Assembly: GCA_034440635.1 (NCBI GenBank)
Contig: JAOTON010002267.1
Location: 466,501 to 530,500, forward strand
Reading direction: 5' to 3'
Origin: Lepas anatifera
Taxonomy: Eukaryota; Arthropoda; Thecostraca; Lepadidae
Length of the DNA stretch: 64,000 nt
Shown: piece by piece, positions 32,642 through 43,722 of the stretch
Numbering within the stretch: position 1 is the first letter of the stretch
Layout of the letters: the number at the start of each line of letters is the position of its first letter
Notes under the pieces: generated by a model
What the model saw: the letters and a program-made list of their open reading frames with translations, nothing else
The model's database searches: none
What the model was told of the DNA's origin: nothing
Made by a program: the position numbers and the translations under genes

Positions 32642-33832
32642 CCCTTGCCCCGGTGGCGGGTACGAGCCACCTTCGCCCTGGTGGGGGCTAAAAAGACCCC
32701 CACGATCTCAAAAACTAAGAGAGCTAGAAAAAAGCGCAAAACGGCAATCGAAAGCTCTTCGAAAATGATATCGAAAATATTTCGGTCATTTTTCTTGTCA
32801 GGTCAATATCAAGGTCACCAGAGGTCAAAATAGATCAAAATCGCTAATATGAGGTGTACTAAGAAAACCTCATATATCTCAGAAACTATGAAAGCTAGAA
32901 ACATTTTTCTAACACTATTCGAAAGCTCTTGAGATGCGCTTTCATTATAGTGGCATTCATTTTCGTGTCAGGTCAAAGCCTAGGGAGCTACTGGTCACTA
33001 GATATTGGGCATATTCTTGGGAATACCCACAGCCACCCATGCATAAGGGCGTTTACTTTTTCGTTAATAGCTTCCAAACCAAACAAGATACAGCCATAGT
33101 TTATGCACCATTGGAATCCTCTCGTCAATACGAATCGAAGGATATATGATATTGCTATGCCAGGTCAAATTTAAGAATTTGACCTGACGCAGGTCAACGG
33201 TCTGACCCAACTTGACCTGGTATAGTCATGATGTATATCATTTGACTTCCAGTGACTATACAAACACTTTGGTGACAAAATAAAAGCTCTATCTTATTTT
33301 ATTCAAAATTTATAGAGAAAAAACACCAAAAATGCTTATTTGACCTAAGGTGACCTTTTTAAAGGTCACAAGTCAAAAATTTTGGCATCAGCTCCAGAAA
33401 TGGGCTAAGAGCAGGTCGCAACCGATGTTTGAAGTTGATTCCATCCATACTTACTGAAACAAGCTCATTTCGTGATTTTCCCCATGTATTGACAATGGGG
33501 AGGTCATGCTCTGCACATGACCTTAGGTCACCAATATCAAAAATCCCGGAAAAATGTTGTAGCTCCTGGTGGGCCCAATATGTGGTATGAGTTTCAACTT
33601 GATCGATTAACTCTTCTTTTAGTTATGTGGTCCTAAGTATTTTTTGAGGTGAGGTCACTTCACCTGGCCTGGTGACCTGACCTGATATGACCTTGAGCCA
33701 AAATTTTCAGGAAAGATGTAAAAGGATGAAGGAACAGCTAGACCAAGTTTGGTGGCGCTGCGCGCCGCCGTTTTTGGTCACTTCGGAAAAATCCGAGGGG
33801 GTCTAAAAGACCCCCACCCGGGCGAAGGTTAA
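32638..33832 (-). mobile_element. TTAA element, family C, intact
   Basis: 1195 bp. In this orientation it opens TTAACCCTTGCCCCGGTGGC and ends CACCCGGGCGAAGGTTAA, with hairpins GGGGGCTAAAAAGACCCCC and GGGGGTCTAAAAGACCCCC just inside. Together with the adjoining A it forms a two-element block within the LINE. Confidence 0.92.
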
Positions 33833-35020
33833 CGAATGTATTGTACGTCTGGTTGTAAGTGTGGTCCAGCCTAACTCATCATGCAATTTTGTTGATGGTG
33901 TTCTGGATGGGGTGCCTGTTATAATTCTTGCCGCTCTATTCTGGAGGATTTGTAGGCGATGAGCGTCGTGATATGTCAGCTGATTACTGTATATTGAGTC
34001 ACAATAGTCGAAAAGTGGCAATACATACGTCAAATATAATTGGTTTAGTATGGGCCGAGGAATAAAAGGGGCTATTGGATACAATGGATTGAGAGGACAG
34101 TTTACATTCTGAACAATTTTGTTGATATGACGGTGATACCGGAGATCACTGGAGAGTGTAAGGCCGAGATGACGGTGGGTATCGACCTTTGCTATCTCCT
34201 GGCCTGCGAAATTTAGATTGAGACGTATTGGGTGTTTTGAGGTTGAAAAGGTCTGCTGTACTGTTTTGTTTTTGTTAAAACAAATTGCCCAATTTTGTGC
34301 GTATCTGTGAATTGAATCGAGGTCTTCTTGAAGAGTGCTTTTAACGTTAGCGAAGTAACTACGATTGTACTGTGCAGATATTGAAGTATCGTCGGCAAAT
34401 AGGCATATGTCGTTAATTGTAATGTCTGCTAACTCGTTTAAGTACATCAAGGCGAGTAAAGGGCCCAGAACAGAACCCTGGGAGCATCCTGCGTTTATAG
34501 TTATTTTTGAAGACAGTATTTGACCGATCCTCACCTTTTGAGTTCGATCTTTGATGTATGATTCCAGCCACTGCAGTAATTTACCCGCAATGCCAAACTC
34601 GTGTTTACTTTTTAGGAGGAGACCCTTGTGCCAGATTGTATTGAAGTATTTTGCTATGTCCAGGTACACTATTGCAAGGTCATTACCATTATCAAGGGCT
34701 TTATAAATATTTTCTGTTAGATATGCTAGTTGTATTTCAGTACCGTGACCGGGGCCGATACCCACTCTGCTTGGGGATAATAACGAGTGGGTCTTTAAAT
34801 GCTCATAAATCTTACCAAATATAATTTTTGCGAATATTTTAGGCAATGATGACAGCAGACTTATGGGTCTGTAATTTTTGTAGCTAGATGGATAACCATT
34901 CTTTTTGAAAATTGGCTGGATCGTGGCTTGTTTCCACAATGATGGAAATTTTCCCTCATTCAGGGATTTGTTGAAAAGTGCGCTAAGTGGTTCGTACATT
35001 AGTATTGCCGTTAACTTCAA
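33829..35020 (-). pseudogene. LINE reverse transcriptase domain
   Basis: A 400-codon open frame on the minus strand with the standard non-LTR RT blocks: YKNYRPISLLSSLPKIFAKI, a VYLDIAKYFNTIWH block (first catalytic Asp; the usual AF/AYD is AK-Y here), CSQGSVLGPLLALMYLNEL, and LFADDTSISA (the catalytic Asp pair). These are followed by RHLGLTLSSDLRYHRHI and LPLFDYCDSIYSNQ. The last codons are a read-through into the family C element. Intact palm motifs suggest it is not ancient, but upstream frameshifts and the insertion make it inactive. CR1/L2/Jockey-like group. Confidence 0.9.
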
Positions 35021-35842
35021 AATAGGGGGGGAAGTCCGTCGGGACCTGAGGATTTATTGATATTGAGTGAGTTTAGTTGGTTCAACACTTCTTGTTCGGT
35101 GATAACGATGTTGTTTAAAGGAGGGTTGATTTCCCTGTTTGTCTTCATGTGAGGCTGGGGCTGATTATCGATTTGTAGCGTAGATAACGAAGCGAAATAG
35201 GTGTTTAGTAAGTTTGCTTTCTCTGTGTACTCGGAAACTAAATCGCCGGAGTCATCAACCAAAGGGGTGTGTTGGAAAGTTTCTGCCGTCCTATAATGGT
35301 TTTCAAGATATTGTGATATTGAGATGGGTTTTGTTTAAACTGGACTAAGAGGCTTACCTTAGATTTGATGTACCTAGTTTTGGCTTGCCTTGTCAAGTGC
35401 GTCGCTAAATTTCTTTGCACCCTCCATCTTTCCCAGTCTTCCCCCGGTCACGCTTCTTAGCCAATTTGAATAGGCGATTACGTTTGCGAATGCTTCTTTA
35501 AACCTCCGACGTCACCCATGGTTTTTCCCGCTGTTGATCTTTAATTGCGTTTTTGGTACAGCCGTATTCACTGCCTGTAAAATAGCGATAGTAAATTCCT
35601 CTGTGGCTTCATCAATGTTCTTAACGACAATTGCATTCCAGCAAACAGCTTGTAAGGTTTCAATTAGCAAGTCTATATTCATATTATTATAGTCCCAGAT
35701 TACTTTGTAGTGTTCGGTGCTGGGGTTCTGTTTTATGTTTAGTGAGACAAAAATAAGGTCGTGATCTATACGGGAGAAGGGAGATAAAGTGCCACTTTCT
35801 TTAACCATCGACAAGTTGGATACAAAAATAAGATCCCTTAAA
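35017..35842 (-). pseudogene. LINE ORF2 linker, three frameshifts
   Basis: Three short frames continue the endonuclease into the RT: FSRIDHDLIFVSL (the SDH-type end of the APE domain, about 35785-35740); a QRNLATHLTRQAKTRYIKSK block (35420-35360); and EYTEKANLLNTYFASL ... LNINKSSGPDGLPP (35235-35025), the N-terminal RT motif. The order is normal for ORF2; the frame breaks are at roughly 35840, 35510, 35260 and 35020. Confidence 0.85.
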
Positions 35843-36757
35843 TTATTTTTTCACTTGATTTTCTCGCCTAGTTGGTTCTAATATTAACTGTGTGAAGTTA
35901 GAAGTATTCATAACATCTTTTGTTTTCGTATCAAACGTCGAAATGCCGCTGCATTTGCTAGAATACAATTGATCTAAGAATATGTTACCGACGTTGATAT
36001 CACCAGTCACTACAATCGCTGTTGGCAAGTATGCTTCGGTTCTGCCCATACTATCAATTAGCCTGTCCATGAGTTCTTGCTGCCGATCAACTTGAAAGTT
36101 AGGCGGCAGATATACACAGCAAATTATTAAAGTGATTCTGTGTGTTTTAACTGTTGCCCAGATCCACTCTTCGCCATCGTTTTCTAAAGCTTGAATTCTT
36201 TTGACAGGAAGGGTATTTTTGGCATATATGGCAACACCTCCTCCATGACGATTTCGGTTTCGAAGCAGTGGAGTGTGGAAACCTGGTAGCTCATATAAAC
36301 TTGGGTCAACTGTATCGTCTAGCTTGGTTTCTGATAACGCTAGTATATCAATTTCATTGGTGATAATAAACTGATGGAGCTCTTCAAGTCTGTAAGGTGC
36401 TGTAATGCTATTGATATTAGTGTGCGCGATTTTGAGCTGTTCTGAGGGCCCAGGGTTTGTCTCAATACCTTGCATGGACAGGATAAGTTTGATTTGCTGA
36501 GTGCGATGATAAGCAGTTGTTATGCAATGTTGTTGTGTTCTCCAATTGTTGTAATATCTATGTTCTGTCCTCCTCAAAAATATATTGATGCTGGCTTGAT
36601 GATATACTAGTAAGGAATTCGTATTTTTTGAGTTATTGCGAAACTTTCTATCGAGAGCATGCGGAAAACATGCGTTCTCACATTGAGAAACAGATGCTCG
36701 GGCGCCGGGCATGGCGCTGGGTGGGCGGGGGCGGCACGGCGGTTTAACGAGTAGCAT
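35843..36757 (-). pseudogene. LINE APE-type endonuclease with 2A-like motif
   Basis: The open frame carries an apurinic-endonuclease-like domain: AHTNINSI (Asn), LALSETKLDD (catalytic Glu), GGGVAIYAKN, VVTGDINVGN (Asp/Asn), and LEPTRRENQ near the end. About 95 residues in, just before the domain, lies SMQGIETNPGP, close to the 2A consensus D(V/I)ExNPGP but with Gly in place of Asp. 2A-like peptides at the N-terminus of LINE ORF2 proteins are documented. The true start is not clear because the frame opens in a GC-rich Pro/Arg stretch. Confidence 0.88.
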
Positions 36758-36759
36758 TC

Positions 36760-38570
36760 CACATGTAAATAACTATCACAAACTTGACTGCATACGCATC
36801 CGAGTATCTATGATTTTGATGTTAGTGAGAGCAATAAACATTAGACAACTGACCTAAGCATGTACTATTATAGCCATAAATACTCATGATTTTCATCTTA
36901 CACCACTGATCATCCCGCTTATAGATCTCTGTCAATCTCTATTAGTCTGGACCTCTGCTGCATAGACACAGCAAACCCAGCAGCACGCACCCGTCCCGAG
37001 TTAGTCAGAGGCGCGCTCAGGACGGCTCCTCGCATTGGCAAACCACAGCACAAGGGGGCAGCAGTTTGAAAACAATAAACCACACTACGTGTTGAGTAAT
37101 TGACATGCCTTACAAACGCGTCCCCAGGTATTCAACGGTACAATTACTGTGCAATTGGCTCTCCTATCACACCTAAACGGCGCGCTGCCTGGCACCTGCT
37201 ACCTTTTCTCCCGTTCACAAGGTCGCATTCTCCGCATTCCGATGCCGGCTCAGCACGCGCCGGCTCCACCCGCTCAGGTCACGTGACAGCGGGGGTCGTC
37301 TCCACAGACCACTCAGATCCGTGTTCAGGACACGTGACAGCGGGGGTCGTCTCCGGAGACCACTCAGCTCCGTGGCAGCAGGAGCGGCAGCATACAGAGA
37401 CAACGGTAGGCAAACAGACAAGAAAAAGGTATGAGAGACGCGGACCAGACCAGAAGGGTTAGGCCTTTCGCTGATCTTAGCCTGGATGCCGCGCTGCATA
37501 TGGCATCGGAGTGGCCTAACGCTCGCCCGAAATACGGCCCATGAATGTACAAAAACGGAGCTCGAAGTAATTAGCACCAAGGTGTCCAACGTTCTACATT
37601 TGGTATACAATCGCTGGTAAAGTCACGCATCCCTAAACGCTTACAAGAGGGCGCTATTGCAGTGCAATTTGGTCTCAACTATCGCCCCTGAACGGTGCGC
37701 TGCGTGATATCTGCTACCGCTTTGTTGGGTCACTAGGTTACATTCCTCTCATTCCGAATATTCAATGTCACTTATCCGCGCCCATAACGATATCTGCATA
37801 GACAACGAGAATCTGCAATACGGTCCAGAGATAAGGTGAAAACTGGACTGAAAAGCAAGTACAGCCAATATCTTGACTACACCTCCGGCTCGCGAACTCC
37901 TGCTGTAAACTGTGTTGTACGTGCGTATCGTGGCATTCCTACATTTTTCATGAAAGGGCTAAAAGGTTTTAACCGACCACAACCTAACGCAATTTCATTA
38001 TGTTGTAAGCAGAGGGAATCGCGGTGGTAGTAGCAAATCACCGTTGCTGAGATGCGCGGTACTGGCTCACTATGGACACACTCAGAAGCAACCCCGACAT
38101 ATTAAATTCCGTGTACTCTCGACCGGAAACGACAATGCATAGTACGCTGCCTTGAACCCCAACATATTAGCATGAGTGTACTCTCGATCGGAAACGTCAC
38201 GACGGAAGACATAATCGATGATCACAGTTGAGTACCTACTCACATTGATGAAAATCGTCCTCACTTGTTCGGTTTGTACCGACTCTGGACGTTGGCGGGC
38301 TGGTGTCCACCTGCGTCATTGGTAGCCTCGATCCTATCCACGTCGGCAGCGCGCTGTTGGCAGTCGGGATGGGTCCAGTAGCCCGGCTTGGTAGCTGGGA
38401 GATTTCGGACGAGCTGAGCTGTCTGTATGCGAACATGTCTGCACACTTAACGCTGAAAGCTTCTCCTTGAAAAGGACGTGAGTAAAAGTCGCTCGGTGTT
38501 TCTGTGAAGGTGAAGAAGAGATCAAAAAGATAATCGATGATTCGTGTAGGCTCCAAGACGATGGGATCCT
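36760..38570. repeat. GC-richer region with internal duplications
   Basis: Three duplications are visible. 37125-37250 resembles 37645-37765 (GTGCAATT ... CGGCGCGCTGC ... CATTCCGA). 37275-37320 is repeated at 37326-37372 (CACGTGACAGCGGGGGTCGT). 38085-38130 is repeated at 38155-38205 (TGTACTCTCGACCGGAAAC). The region lies between LINE ORF1 and ORF2 but codes for nothing recognisable. It could be an old insertion or tandem 5' UTR monomers of a LINE. Confidence 0.5.
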
Positions 38571-38576
38571 GCAGCT

Positions 38577-39374
38577 CTATCTCCGGCCTCCACGTCCCCT
38601 GCCGTCGCCCCTGTTGCGGGTGACTCTCTGGAAATCGTCGGTATCCACTCCAGAGGCGCTCTCAGCGCGCTGGGTTTGGTCGGCATGGGCAAGCTCTGGT
38701 TGGTCGCCGACCAAGTTTTTTAAATCCTCCAGCGACTTAATAATGGTCGTTGCTCCGTCTCTCTCTACCCGAACTTTTATGGGACAATTGTCACTCCATG
38801 TCGAGTGCAGTTTTCCGCTTCTGTGGAGCAATCTAGCCACGTACATGACTGTCATGTTGGCTTTTGTGAGATTTTCTGAGATGAAAGTCTTCCTGAGCAC
38901 GTCAGATGGAAGGTCACACCTGCTTGCTTCCATATTTTTACGAGCAGAGTACAGTCCTTCCCTGGCACGCCACGTATCAAAACGGGTCACAGGAGTTCTA
39001 GCTTTGCCACTATCTGGCTTACCTATTCGGTGCGACCTTTCGATATCCGCAGAGGTCATCGATACGCCTGCGGCATCAGCTACCTTCAAGACCAGAGCGT
39101 CGGTGTCTTCACCGTCAGATTTGGGTATACCGCTGATATTCAAACACAGACGACGTGAATATTGTTCCATTTCGTTTACAGCAGCCTTGGTAGCAGCTAA
39201 TTCACTTTTCAGCGCTACAATCTCTACGTCCTTAGCAGCCAACACTTCAGACATGAGCTCGCGCATCATGGGTGCCATCACATCACGAAGCACCGAAGAT
39301 AATTCTGGATCCTTAATGCACTGCAGCACAGTAGCTTTCAAGTCCGTGACCATCGCCACGTCGCCCATCGCCAT
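38577..39374 (-). CDS. LINE ORF1 protein (L1-type RRM), intact frame
   Basis: A 265-codon frame with no breaks. An N-terminal coiled-coil (ELMSEVLAAKDVEIVALKSE and following) leads into NEMEQYSRRLCLNISGIPKS, the conserved start of the L1-type RNA-binding fold. It then has DTDALVLKVADAAGV, DIERSHRIGK, DTWRAREGLYSARKNM and IKVRVERDG. The C-terminus is basic and Gly/Arg-rich. Such proteins bind the element's RNA in the retrotransposition particle. It is on the same strand as the ORF2 at 36757-31197, but 1.8 kb of non-coding sequence separates them, so they may be one element or two. No zinc knuckle is visible. Confidence 0.85.
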   Translation of the reverse strand: MAMGDVAMVTDLKATVLQCIKDPELSSVLRDVMAPMMRELMSEVLAAKDVEIVALKSELAATKAAVNEMEQYSRRLCLNISGIPKSDGEDTDALVLKVADAAGVSMTSADIERSHRIGKPDSGKARTPVTRFDTWRAREGLYSARKNMEASRCDLPSDVLRKTFISENLTKANMTVMYVARLLHRSGKLHSTWSDNCPIKVRVERDGATTIIKSLEDLKNLVGDQPELAHADQTQRAESASGVDTDDFQRVTRNRGDGRGRGGRR

Positions 39375-39379
39375 TTCAC

Positions 39380-39785
39380 TATTTGTCCGTCACTTTTTCA
39401 CTATTCAAATTTCAAATGACCGCCTACAGCTCTGCTTGACAGGGCGAGGTCGGCCGCGCGGAGCGCAGGCGGAGCGAACCGACCCGGCCGGCTGCGCCAG
39501 GTCAACTGGGGGATTCCCCGGGGAACGAGTCCAGCGATTGCAAACCGGACAAATACTCATCCTCTCTAAAAACAACATTAGAATCTTATGCCGCCTCACG
39601 AATACAACAAGCAAAAATCCTCTCCAGCTCGAAATCGCGACACTATCAGTATACGTGTTTTACCGTAAGCCTACCGCCGCAGCGCGGGCACCCCGGTGGG
39701 CCGTCGCCAGTGAGAAGAAAGGCGTGGGTGGCGTAGGTGTGCCCGTAAAGCATGCCAGAAAACCCGGTACTCTATATATCATTTG
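39380..39785. other. GC-rich upstream region of LINE ORF1
   Basis: Likely 5' UTR of the LINE carrying ORF1 (read on minus). GC-rich patches occur at 39440-39530 and 39675-39750; no coding match. Confidence 0.4.
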
Positions 39786-39789
39786 TCTA

Positions 39790-40148
39790 GAAACTCATAA
39801 TTTTCGTAGAGAAAAGCTAAAAGCTGCCTGAAATGTACCTCACATGTACCCTTACCAGCAGGCCACAGTTGTCAGGTGTTGTTGTGACGACATTTGCTGA
39901 CGTCACGGTGGGTATCAGGCAATCGAAGCCCTTGAAGTCTATTGAATATAGTATAAGTGGTTGCCAGATAATGACATCATCCTCAGGCAGATATTTCTTT
40001 TTTCCCTAGAGGAGCTCTCTAAAAATCAAAATATTGAGCTTATTGTACATTTCTCAGAGAAATCATGGACACTTCTATGATTTTCGGCTAAAAGTTTCCC
40101 TAATCACACTAAATTCCAGGATTCGACCAAGGTGCCACATTCCTTTTA
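39790..40148. mobile_element. MITE, GGAATGTGGCACCTT family, second copy
   Basis: Reverse-oriented relative of 19084-19530. It has the same order of blocks (CATTTGTCTAGAAACTC, GTGACGTCA region, AGATAATGACATCATCC, AAATCATGGACACTTCTATG) and ends GACCAAGGTGCCACATTCC at 40142. The opposite terminus is eroded. Confidence 0.75.
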
Positions 40149-40149
40149 A

Positions 40150-42085
40150 GCCAGGTGTTGTGTCACTGCCTTCCTACCTCTAGCATTGTGATTCGTATTT
40201 GTGAGGCAGAATACAAGTTTCTGGGCACAATTACAGCTGCGTCTGCACATTTGACGTCAGTGCCTCTACAAAATATCGGAGTATTTATATTGGAAGACCT
40301 ATCAGGGAACGCCAGGAGTGGCTGTCAGGAGAGATTATCTCCAACAAATTTCTGTTCAGAAGACCCGGAGCCCACCACACTGAGAGAAAAATTTAGTCCT
40401 TTTGGATAAACTGAGTCGGTGCTGAAAGCGAGTCTGGATTCTGGTGTCAAACACGGTTGGAATCAGGCAGAATCAGGCTCATTGTATTCCCGTCGCAGAC
40501 TCAATGTAATCTCTTGAACTGGATTGAGTCTACACTGAGAGAAATGTTTATTCCTATGTGCTCTATCTAATCCGGAATCACGGTCTGCTCGAGCATAAAA
40601 TGATGCCAGGAAACCTTATTGAAGGAACATTTGAGCATGCTTGCTCTCATTAGATCCTCTTCCCAGCATAATTCCAGCACAGTAAGTGTTTTTGTAGGCC
40701 TTGACAGCTTAAAATGATTCTCAGCTTCTAAACATGGTGGGAAGAAGCTTAATATGATACCAATATGGTGTTACAAGTGGGATCTTTTTTATACCACAAA
40801 GCGTCATTTTACCATAGGTGCTCGACCTATTCTAACCGCGAAATTCAAAGAGCTATTAATATCCACTTCAAAGTTTCATTTTATACTAGGAATCAATGTA
40901 TTCTGTCACCAGAAATAATCAGGAATATGGGAGCTTTAGCTGCAGAATCATTCGAAACCCCCGTGTATTTTGATCCCACGTCAAAGCGTATCCGGAGATT
41001 GTGTGCGCGTGCTCGACTCGTGATTGAGAAAACTTACTCGCCGTTTCACGCCATCTTCAGTGTTCCTACCATTGCACACAAGAGCTGGCCACAAAGCTTT
41101 GGCGTCGTGATCCAAGCGAAATTTGAGGGGAATAGCTGACCCTTTTCACTTTACGTTGGCACGTGCTTCTACATCGATCCAACTCAGGTTTTGATCTGAG
41201 GGGCCTGAACAAGCTACTCTGCATTTGGCATGATTTACGGGAGAAGCCACATCGACAGACCTAGCGGTGATAACGGATCAAGAGGAGAAGCTTAAGCTGA
41301 GTCTGATGACCGACAGACTCCGCTGAGAGCTAGCAAGAGTGAAGAAGCATACTGGGGCTGCGATGGTTCAGGCATTCATTGTACTGGTGGCCAAAACCAG
41401 GAGTCTATGTGTTTGTCAGCTAGAGGACGACAACATGCACTAGTTTCCCGCGCCCAAGCACTAGAAGCCACAAGTTTGGCCGCGCAGGACAGCCCTTGCT
41501 ATGCAAAGTTGATGAAGTAGTGAGAAGCATCTGTTACTGTTGGATACAGCCACCCACGGGTTCTAGTTTTAAGATCGTGTTCAGCTCACTTTGAGCACAG
41601 ATTAGGGGCGCTTAAAAAATTGGAAGGATTTTCACAGGAGCCTCTGAACGCACGTCCATCGCTGGACAGAGGTAAGTCTCATTCTGTACATCGGGCACAG
41701 AATGAGAATTTTTCAGCCATAAACTTTGAGCCTAAAACGTAAGCTAAGGAATAAAATGTCTGATGACTTTTTTCAAATGATTCTTCGCTCGGTATAGAAA
41801 AACTCCACGGAATTGATGTATTCCATCAGCAAAATCGTCATGGAATCATTATATTCCAGCTCTCCACGAGACATGGTTTAGAAAAATATGCCCATCCACT
41901 CAACACGACAACTGAATTGGATGCAAGACTCAAACGAAACCTCCTCTTTTGAATCTGCATTTGGCATAAAATTAGTCTAGTATCAAAACTGATGCTGGTA
42001 TAATTGTAGTCTGTGTGGCATAGTTTGAGTCGTGCCTGGAGTTTCATTGGGTTCACAAGATGTTCCTCGTTAGTCTTCGTGTTTC
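40150..42085. other. no recognised gene
   Basis: Intron 1 sequence. The plus-strand frame 40765-41139 (124 codons, containing FETPVYFDPTSKRIRRLCAR) is the longest, and I recognise no family. Short palindromes occur around 41640-41672 (CCTCTGAACG ... CGCTGGACAGAGG). Confidence 0.35.
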
Positions 42086-42089
42086 TTTC

Positions 42090-42953
42090 TTAACACGCGC
42101 ATTGACTGGGGTCTAAGCCACCTTCGCTTTGACGGGGGGGGTACCCGCCCCCTAAGATCTCGAGAACCACGGTAGGTAGCGAAAAACAACAAACGGCGTT
42201 GGGTTGCCTATCCACTTCTTCATCGAAAATATTTGAACCATTTTTTTCTCAGGTCACATTTAAGGTCACGAGAGGTCAAAACATGCCGTAATAGGGATAA
42301 CATGTAGCTTAAGTTTTTCGGCCATTACATCTGAACAAGTAAAGATAGAGAAAAACGACTGGAACTGTATGAATCCTCTCAGCAAGCCGAATCGAATGAT
42401 ATATAATTTGACCTTGCTAGGTCAAATCAAGGATTTGACCTGACTTGAGGTCAGTTCAGGGTCAAATTATATAAAATGCATATCATTAGAACCGCAAAGC
42501 CCAGGCGAGTCAGGCCTTTAAAGACAATAAAGGCTGTATCACCATTCGTTACTGAGTTATTTTGTAAAAACCATTTTTCCCATGTATTTCCCATGGAGAG
42601 TATTTCCCATGTATTTCCCATGTCATGCCTCGTACCTGACCTTAGGTCATCGATATCAAAATACCGGAACATATTTTAGAGAACTTGGTGGGGCCATTAT
42701 GTGATATTAGTTTCAATCTGATAAGTTCACCCTGCTCCGACTTATGCTATCTTTAACTTTTTTGAGGTCGGGTCACTTGACCTGAACTGGTGACCTGACT
42801 TGAGATGACCTAACCTTAAAATTTTCACAGAAGTTGTAAAAATGATGAGGAAAAAGGTATGCCAAGCACGGCGGCGCGTAGGCCGCCGTTTTTCTACTGT
42901 CTCCGAAAAACCCGAGGGGGCGGGTACCAGCCCCCCGTCAATGCGCGTGTTAA
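42090..42953 (+). mobile_element. TTAA element, family A, full length
   Basis: 864 bp, TTAACACGCGCATTGACTGG to CCCGTCAATGCGCGTGTTAA. A short local duplication of TATTTCCCATG around 42580-42625 distinguishes it from other copies. Confidence 0.9.
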
Positions 42954-43560
42954 TATTGAGGTCATGGGAGTTTTAACACGCACATTCACGGGGGTGGGTA
43001 CCCGCCCCCTCGGGTTTTTTAGATCGTATAAAAATATTGGCGCGTAGCGGCACCGTACTTGGCATTCCATTTTTCTCATCATTTTTAAAACTTATGTAAA
43101 AATTTTAAGGTTAGGTCACCCCAGGTCAGGTCACCAGTACAGGTGAAGTGATCTGACCTCAAAAAAGTTTAAGATAGCATAAGTCGCAACAGGGTGAACT
43201 TATCCGATTGAAACTCATCACATAATGGGCCCACCGAGTTCTCTAAAATTTGTCCCGGTATTTTTTATATCGATGACCTAAGGTCAGGTACGAGCCATGA
43301 CCTCTCCATTGGAAATACATGGAAAAATTGGTTTTAACTGAATAACTTAGTAACAGATGTTGATAGAGCGCTTATTTTAACTGCATTATATTTGCCTCGT
43401 CTTTGCAGTTCTAAGGATATGCATTTTATATAATTTGGCCTTGACCTGACCTCAGGTCAGATCAAACCCTTGATTTGACCTAGCAAGGTCATATTATATA
43501 TCAATCTATTCGTCCTGCCGTGAGGATTCATACAGTTTAAGTTATTTTGTTCTATAGTTA

Positions 43561-43631
43561 ATAATTTTTGGGGCTTATCGACGCACCAACTGCCAGGGTC
43601 ATATGGCGTCGCCAACTCTTTCCTGTTGGAA
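43561..43631 (-). mobile_element. 5'-truncated tRNA-SINE with 14-bp duplication
   Basis: 71 bp matching the 3' end and tail of the SINE at 19940-20134 in reverse (GACGCACCAACTGCCAGGGT). It is flanked by perfect duplicates TTGTTCTATAGTTA at 43547-43560 and 43632-43645. Confidence 0.9.
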
Positions 43632-43722
43632 TTGTTCTATAGTTACTTGTTCAGATTTCATGACCGAAAAACCTGCATTTACATGTTATCCCTATGACGG
43701 CATGTTTTGACGTCTAGTGAGC

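Noticed and set aside
38614..39831. A 405-codon plus-strand frame as a gene
   Set aside because: It is the antisense shadow of LINE ORF1; the minus-strand frame has the recognisable domain.
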